From Sandaracinaceae bacterium (GTDB taxonomy: Bacteria; Myxococcota_A; Polyangia; Polyangiales; JADJQN01), in NCBI GenBank assembly GCA_016712745.1, contig JADJQN010000015.1, positions 372,001-436,000 of the forward strand: DNA of 64,000 nucleotides, in the 5' to 3' direction. How positions within the stretch are numbered: position 1 is the first letter of the stretch; each line of letters begins with the position of its first letter. Positions 59,270 through 64,000 of this stretch are shown piece by piece. Made by a program: the position numbers and the translations under genes. A model generated the notes under the pieces. That model saw nothing but the letters and a program-made list of their open reading frames with translations, was not told the DNA's origin and made no database searches.

Positions 59270-60283
59270 ATGCGCAACGCTGTTTTCTTCGCCACTATTA
59301 TGCTTTCGCTGCACGTCGCAGCACCCAGCGCTAGCGCGTGTAGCGGACTCGAATGCAACAATGTTTTGTTTCCGCGCGCTGGATTCTCGGTGCCTGAGAA
59401 CGTGCCCGCGCTCTTCTACTTCCGGGGGCGTAGCTCTGGCATTGGTTCCTATGTAGTCACGCTTGAGAATGCTTCAGGCACCACAGACGTCGTCGCTCAG
59501 ATCGACAACGATGATTCGGCGAGTATCGTCATCCCGTTCGCAACGCCGATGCGCGCTGGGCAGACCTACACCTTTCGCAGCGACGACACATGTTGGATGG
59601 CGCGCGAGCAAGTGATTCACGTCGGCGCAGCGGCGCCTCTTCCCACGACCCTCGGCGCGCTCGCACAAAGCGCACCCATGCGAGCACTCGTTGGAGTGCC
59701 GACCGACCGCGGCTACTGCTCCGACACAGTGCAAGCTGTCACCGTAAACGTTGACGTCGTCTTGAGCGAAGTTGCGCGCGCGTGGGAGGGAATGTTTCTG
59801 TACGAAGTTCTCGTAGACGGCCACGACTACGTCGGCCAAAGTTATGCGCCCTTCGACCTGCCGCCAGAAGGCGCTACTCACCGAGGATTCGGTACGGTTG
59901 AGCTCGCTAAGATCTGCGCGCCGCACAACGAAGGGCCAGACCCCACCATTCAGTTCGATCCGGCAGCCGGCCTCGCTGTAGGTGCTCACGAAGTCATCTT
60001 CCGCGCCCGGGTCGCTGGAACGGACGCCGTGCTCGAAACGGCACCGGTTACCGTCTCCCTCAACTGTCTGGACGTGTACACGCAGGAAGAAATCGATGCG
60101 GCGATTCGCGAAGGCGGATTCGGTCCCGCGGCCGCAGCTGAATCGTGCGCCGTGTCTAGCGTTGGTGCGAGATCCCGCTCTTCGCTCTTCGGCTGGGCGC
60201 TTGCCTTGCTCGGTGCAGCTGCGACGCTAGGTGTGCGCGCACGTTTGGCAGCGCGCCAACGGCCTGTCCGAGCGCGCCGTTAA
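59270..60283 (+). CDS. Secreted protein with MYXO-CTERM-like anchor
   Basis: 337 residues. N-terminal signal peptide ('FATIMLSLHVAAPSASA'), a beta-rich extracellular part with several Cys residues ('CSGLECNN', 'SDDTCW', 'YCSDTVQ'), and a C terminus of 'ESCAVSS', a hydrophobic span ('SSLFGWALALLGAAATLGV') and a run of Arg. This matches the myxosortase-type MYXO-CTERM plan. Function of the extracellular domain is not recognised. Confidence 0.7.
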   Translation: MRNAVFFATIMLSLHVAAPSASACSGLECNNVLFPRAGFSVPENVPALFYFRGRSSGIGSYVVTLENASGTTDVVAQIDNDDSASIVIPFATPMRAGQTYTFRSDDTCWMAREQVIHVGAAAPLPTTLGALAQSAPMRALVGVPTDRGYCSDTVQAVTVNVDVVLSEVARAWEGMFLYEVLVDGHDYVGQSYAPFDLPPEGATHRGFGTVELAKICAPHNEGPDPTIQFDPAAGLAVGAHEVIFRARVAGTDAVLETAPVTVSLNCLDVYTQEEIDAAIREGGFGPAAAAESCAVSSVGARSRSSLFGWALALLGAAATLGVRARLAARQRPVRARR

Positions 60284-60293
60284 CTTTGTTAAC

Positions 60294-61519
60294 TTAACGA
60301 TCGTCCCTCGAGTTCGCCTCGAGCTCGGCTGCGCGCTGGGCCATGCGTTTGGCTTCTTCGTGCATGCCGAGCTTGGTGAGAAGTCGTTCGGCTTCACGGT
60401 GGTACTTGAGATGGTTTACGCGATCGTTGCCTTGGGCGAGTGAACGGATCAGATCGGCGGCGCGTTGCACGTTGCCGGCTTTCTCTGAAGGGCGGCGAGG
60501 GCGACGGTTCCTTCGGGCGGATAGTCGAAGTCGCGTCGTGCGGTAAATGCGCTGATCACTTCTTCGAGGAGCGCTACGGCTTCGCCTGCGTTGCCAGCGG
60601 CAGCGTGCGACAGGCCGAGCTCTTGCAGCACGAAGGGGTCGCGGCGCTCGGTGTCCATCACCAAGAGAGCGGCCTGCAATACTTCGACAGCTTCCGCAGC
60701 GAGCCCCTTGGTGCGCAAGTAGTTTCCGAGCGCGATGTAGGGGCGCGGATCTTCTTCGAACGCTTCGATCGCTTTCTGAAACTCGCCTACGGCGCTTTCC
60801 ATGTCACCTGCTTCGTCGAAGAGGCGAGCTAGCTCTCCATGCGCACCACGCCGCGCGTCGCCGCCTTCGTCGGGCCCAATGCGCGACAAGAAAAGCTGCA
60901 GCGATGCTTTGCCTTTCGCGAGGTCTCCGTCGAGGAGTTGCGCGCGTCCGAGCTCGTACTGCAGGTACGCGCCCTTTTCATGTTCCGAGGCGAGTGCTTC
61001 CAAAATCTCGCGCGCCTTTTTGAACTCTTCGCGATAGAGAGCCAGCATCGCTGCGCGGAACGACTCACCGTAGTTGTCGTACTCCTCCATCTGCTCTTCT
61101 TCCCACGCGCCGGCGAGTGTCATGTACTGCTCGTCGTCGTCGAGCGCGACAACTTCTGCATTGTCACGAGCATCGGTTCGCTCGAGCGCTTCGAGGCGGC
61201 GCTCGGCTTCGCGCCTCGTCGCTTCTCCGGCCGCGGTGTCGCGCGCGCCATTTAGTTCTTCGCGCGCAAGCTCGAGGTCCCCGTGTGCCAAGAGCTCCGC
61301 CGCATACTTCATACGATCCCGTGCAATCGCGTCACAGCAGGCCGCGACGCGCTCTTTGCAGTGAGCGACTTCCGTATCCGCAGCGCCTTTGGCATTCGAA
61401 ACGGCACGATCGTACGCAAGCTTTGCTTCGCCGTACTTTTTGGCGTCGAAAAGCGCGTCGGCTTCGGTGCGCTGCTCGGCAAACGATGCGCCGCCGAACA
61501 TCTTCTTTAAGAACGACAT
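60294..61519 (-). pseudogene. TPR protein with C-terminal frameshift
   Basis: The intact N-terminal frame gives a 356-residue protein (61519-60449) with TPR-like helices (about residues 12-110 and 165-320), ending 'TVALAALQRKPATCNAPPI'. The -1 frame from about 60485 to 60294 continues naturally as 'EKAGNVQRAADLIRSLAQ... YHREAERLLTKLGMHEEAKRMAQRAAELEANSRDDR', which is another TPR-like end. One base appears to have been lost at about 60485-60490. The first 344 residues are still made. It is coupled to the upstream gene by a one-base overlap. Confidence 0.6.
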
Positions 61520-62643
61520 CAGTCGCCTCCGGATTGTTTGTCTTTTTTCATAATGCGTTGCACGGCAGCGGCTTTCAGAGGACCGGCGACGTTGCGACTG
61601 CGCGACAGTTCACGCAAGTCCGATTCGTGAAGATGGCTCAGGAAACGCAGCGATATGCCCACCGGCGTCTTCGAGTTGAAGAGTAGGGCACGCTTCACTT
61701 CGTAACTGCGCACCCACTCCTTCTTGTTGCCGATGAAGCGCAAGATGTCTTCGCCGATTTGGCGGCTGTTCGCGATCGCTACCGCCTCGTTCACAGTCAT
61801 CGATGGCGACGCAATGGCCGAGTGCGCGACTTGCTTGTTGTTGTCGCGCACCAAGAGAGCGCGTGCGGCGGCATTTCCAACGAGAGACAGTCGTATCTTT
61901 TCCGGATTCGACATCAGGCTAACCTGCATCGACAGCGGAAGTGCATTCGCTTTCACTTGCTCCGTGCCGGCGGCATCTACTTCGACAATGTCGGGGTCGT
62001 CGAGGTCATCGGCCAGCGCCTGCTGAAATGCGATGTCGGTCGGAAGCGGCTCTGCGGTGGCCTCCGGAAGCAGTTCGGTCTGCAGCGCTTCGGCGTGCGC
62101 GGCGAAGGTGGGAATGCCCGTTACTTGCACGCCATTGCGAACCGCGAGATCGACCAAGCGATCGGCGGTCGACATACGCGTTCGCTTGTTCTTGTATAGC
62201 GCTTCGATGATCTCAGGCGCTGCGAGCAAGCGAGCTTCGTTGGTAGCAATGCGCTCCGCCAAGGATTCGCTGGCCGTATGCGCAATGCGCTCGACGGTGA
62301 CATCGCTCGTTGCGTGATTTGCAACGATGCGCTCCTGTGCATTTACGTTGTTCACGAGGCGAGCGACCGCATCGAGAACTGAGGGATGGAGAATCTCGTC
62401 GCACGCGCTGAGCAATACGCCTTCGGGCAACTTGCTAAGGCTCGCCGTCGCAGCTTCCGCAATCGCCGGCGTCGCGTCCGCCGACAGCTGTGCCAGAACC
62501 GTCAGGAGATCGCCGCCTTTGACAGGCACCAATCCTTTGGCGGCCATCGTTCGCGCGGGCACTGGCGCACTCGGGTCGCAAAAACGCCGCAGGGAGGCTG
62601 GCAGAGCCTCGAGGGGCAGCGGCAGGGGCGCGAGCGGCGTCAT
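61519..62643 (-). CDS. Conserved hypothetical HEAT-like protein
   Basis: 374 residues from ATG 62643. The sequence is a chain of helices with HEAT-like spacing ('LAQLSADATPAIAEAATASLSKLPEGVLLSACDE', 'DAVARLVNN', 'LSRSRNVAGPLKAAAVQRIMKK'). The middle contains 'MSNPEKIRLSLVGNAAARALLVRDNN' and 'GNKKEWVRSYEVKRALLFNSKTPVGISLRFLSHLH', which I remember as conserved in Myxococcota hypothetical proteins. Function is unknown. It is co-transcribed with the TPR gene. Confidence 0.65.
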   Translation of the reverse strand: MTPLAPLPLPLEALPASLRRFCDPSAPVPARTMAAKGLVPVKGGDLLTVLAQLSADATPAIAEAATASLSKLPEGVLLSACDEILHPSVLDAVARLVNNVNAQERIVANHATSDVTVERIAHTASESLAERIATNEARLLAAPEIIEALYKNKRTRMSTADRLVDLAVRNGVQVTGIPTFAAHAEALQTELLPEATAEPLPTDIAFQQALADDLDDPDIVEVDAAGTEQVKANALPLSMQVSLMSNPEKIRLSLVGNAAARALLVRDNNKQVAHSAIASPSMTVNEAVAIANSRQIGEDILRFIGNKKEWVRSYEVKRALLFNSKTPVGISLRFLSHLHESDLRELSRSRNVAGPLKAAAVQRIMKKDKQSGGD

Positions 62644-62895
62644 TAAGAAAGTCCCATACCGATCGCCGAGCCCAAGCGTCAAGCCTGATAGCTCGAATTC
62701 GCCGGATTATCAGGCTCCAAAGCCGCCTTGGGGGTTAAGTATGCCGTAGGCGCGAGGATCCGCGCGCCGTGTGGTTGCATGTGCTCTCTTCGTGTCATAC
62801 TCAAGCGCTTTGAGCGGGGCGGGGTCGACCGGTTCGCTTTCTTTTGGGTGCGTGTGGGCGTGCCCGTCTTATTTACCGAGGGAGCTCCGTTTAGA

Positions 62896-64000
62896 ATGCG
62901 TTCCGTCCCCTTCCGCCTGCGAGTCGGTGTGCTCGCCTTTGCCCTTGTTGGCGCTGGGTTTGGTTGTGGCGACGGGCCAGCAGCCGACACTGACGGCAGC
63001 GTCGCGGACGGTTCGATCGACGCCCCCGGTTTCGATTTCGGCACTCCGGACATGGGCACCACGTGCACCACAAACGAAGAGTGCGACGACGACATCAGCT
63101 GCACGCGCGACCTTTGCGATCGCGGCTACTGCCGCAACTCGATCGACTTGAGCGTCTGCGCTGACGACGTATTCTGCAACGGTGTCGAGCAGTGCGACTT
63201 GGTGCGCGGCTGCATCCCCGGTCCGCCTGAAGCTTGCAATGACGATGACGTTTGCACCCTCGACGCGTGCGATGAGCCCAGCAAATCCTGCATGCACGCG
63301 CCGCGTGATTTCGACGAAGACGGCGAAGCCGACTGGCACTGTGAAGGCGGCACTGACTGCGATGATCGCAACCCATCGCGTGGTATGGACGTCGCGGAGA
63401 TTTGCGGCGACACGGTCGACAACAACTGCAACGAATCGGTTGACGAAATGCCTTGTGGCCGTCCCGCAAACGACGATTGCTCGGACCCGCTCGACATCAG
63501 CGCAGGCGGCACGTTCACGACGACCACCATCGGCACTACACCGGACTTCACTGTGAGCTGCGGCTCCACGGGCTGGAAGGACGTTGTTGCGACGTTCACC
63601 CTCACCGAAGCGCATGACGTGCAGATTGAAGGCTCGAGCTCGACGGCTGTTGTGTCGATGTCGTTGCGGAGCACCTGCGACGGCGGCACCGAAACCGAAT
63701 GCGCGTCGGGCTTCCCCGGTCTCCTGCGCCGCCGCAATCTCGCGGCCGGCACTTACTTCGTCGTGATTTCGACGTCGTCGCCGAGCGCTGTCGTGGTGAC
63801 AGCAGCCTTTACGGATCCCACGAGCAATCCTACGAACGAAACCTGCACGGCTCCGACCGACGTCAGCGCGGGCGGCCATTTCCTCGGGAGCTTCGTGGAT
63901 GTGACCAACGACCTTAGTCTGTCGTGCAACGCAGGCATTGCGCCGGACCTCGTCTACACGTTCACCATCGACACGCAAAAAGACGTCGCCATTCGCGCGA
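62896..64000 (+). CDS. Large Cys-rich lipoprotein, 3' end outside the window
   Basis: At least 368 residues from ATG 62896, still open at the right edge. Lipobox 'LVGAGFGCG', Asp-rich linker ('TDGSVADGSIDAPGFDFG'), then Cys-rich modules ('CTTNEECDDDISCTRDLCDRGYC', 'CNDDDVCTLDACDEPSKSC'). A MopE-type Asp/Cys calcium-loop-like segment ('DRNPSRGMDVAEICGDTVDNNCNESVDE') and PPC-like beta domains (from about residue 205) follow. This is the common Polyangia/Myxococcota surface-lipoprotein plan. GGGAGC lies 10 bases upstream of the ATG. Confidence 0.75.
   Translation, partial: MRSVPFRLRVGVLAFALVGAGFGCGDGPAADTDGSVADGSIDAPGFDFGTPDMGTTCTTNEECDDDISCTRDLCDRGYCRNSIDLSVCADDVFCNGVEQCDLVRGCIPGPPEACNDDDVCTLDACDEPSKSCMHAPRDFDEDGEADWHCEGGTDCDDRNPSRGMDVAEICGDTVDNNCNESVDEMPCGRPANDDCSDPLDISAGGTFTTTTIGTTPDFTVSCGSTGWKDVVATFTLTEAHDVQIEGSSSTAVVSMSLRSTCDGGTETECASGFPGLLRRRNLAAGTYFVVISTSSPSAVVVTAAFTDPTSNPTNETCTAPTDVSAGGHFLGSFVDVTNDLSLSCNAGIAPDLVYTFTIDTQKDVAIRA

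Noticed and set aside
62869..63978. 369-residue minus-strand frame opposite the right-edge lipoprotein
   Set aside because: It is Arg/Ala-rich with no domain and is exactly antisense to a plus-strand frame with signal peptide, lipobox and Cys modules, which is clearly the gene.

Overview
The window joins two kinds of DNA. Positions 1 to about 23,220 are the right-hand part of a siphovirus-type prophage. The rest (about 23,250-64,000) looks like the chromosome of a Myxococcota bacterium, probably of the Polyangia/Sandaracinus type. I infer the host from many Cys-rich lipoproteins with Asp/Gly 'DAG/DGG' linkers, MYXO-CTERM-like C termini, a cytoplasmic Ser/Thr kinase with a C-terminal membrane anchor, and RCC1, LamG and Kazal surface proteins. 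No 16S or marker tree was available, so the taxon is an inference.

Prophage. The plus-strand late genes run in order: head-tail completion and tail terminator (81-1747), tail tube (1760-3010), tail assembly chaperone with a probable programmed -1 frameshift (3070-4028), tape measure (4031-5728), distal tail and hub proteins (5730-9251), decoration/tip proteins (9251-11325) and two tandem LamG-type fibre proteins (11331-14432). A lysis and accessory block follows (14447-18995): small membrane proteins, a lipoprotein, a frameshifted HslV-like Ntn hydrolase, a metallophosphoesterase-HTH fusion and a Zn amidase endolysin. A tRNA-Asn(GTT) and a strong terminator close this arm. No tail sheath is seen, which fits a non-contractile tail. 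A minus-strand accessory/early operon (23,187 down to 19,137) consists of small genes almost all joined by 4-base ATGA overlaps, with two HNH endonucleases. A tRNA 3'-end fragment at 23,218-23,247 looks like the right attachment site. The integrase and left end lie outside the window.

Chromosome. An Asp-rich lipoprotein is followed by an aldolase/FAD-dehydrogenase pair (24,177-26,323) that converges on serA; the dehydrogenase resembles D-2-hydroxyglutarate dehydrogenase, which removes a known SerA by-product. Next come two lipoproteins (one with PPC-type repeats, one with an HExxH protease motif), a five-domain S1 RNA-binding protein, a DUF3105 lipoprotein with a Gly-rich lipoprotein, a Cys-rich lipoprotein, a 43-residue basic protein, a PEP-synthase regulatory protein, a Kazal lipoprotein, a RhlE-like helicase, a cNMP-binding protein and a Ser/Thr kinase. 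A minus-strand cluster (45,152-47,341, 44,409-45,155, 43,837-44,409) encodes a gingipain-fold-like protein with a MYXO-CTERM-like tail, a TPR membrane protein and a lipoprotein. Divergent from it are three translationally coupled paralogous lipoproteins (47,600-55,277), each with seven RCC1-like blades. The end holds a LamG lipoprotein, an NTF2-like protein, panB-panC, another MYXO-CTERM-like protein, a frameshifted TPR protein, a conserved hypothetical and a truncated Cys-rich lipoprotein.

Two dispersed repeat families occur. One is a conserved 25-base leader followed by three hairpins of differing sequence (about 23,251-23,361 and 37,826-37,927). The other is a long inverted-repeat element between convergent genes (33,503-33,618 and 41,121-41,254).
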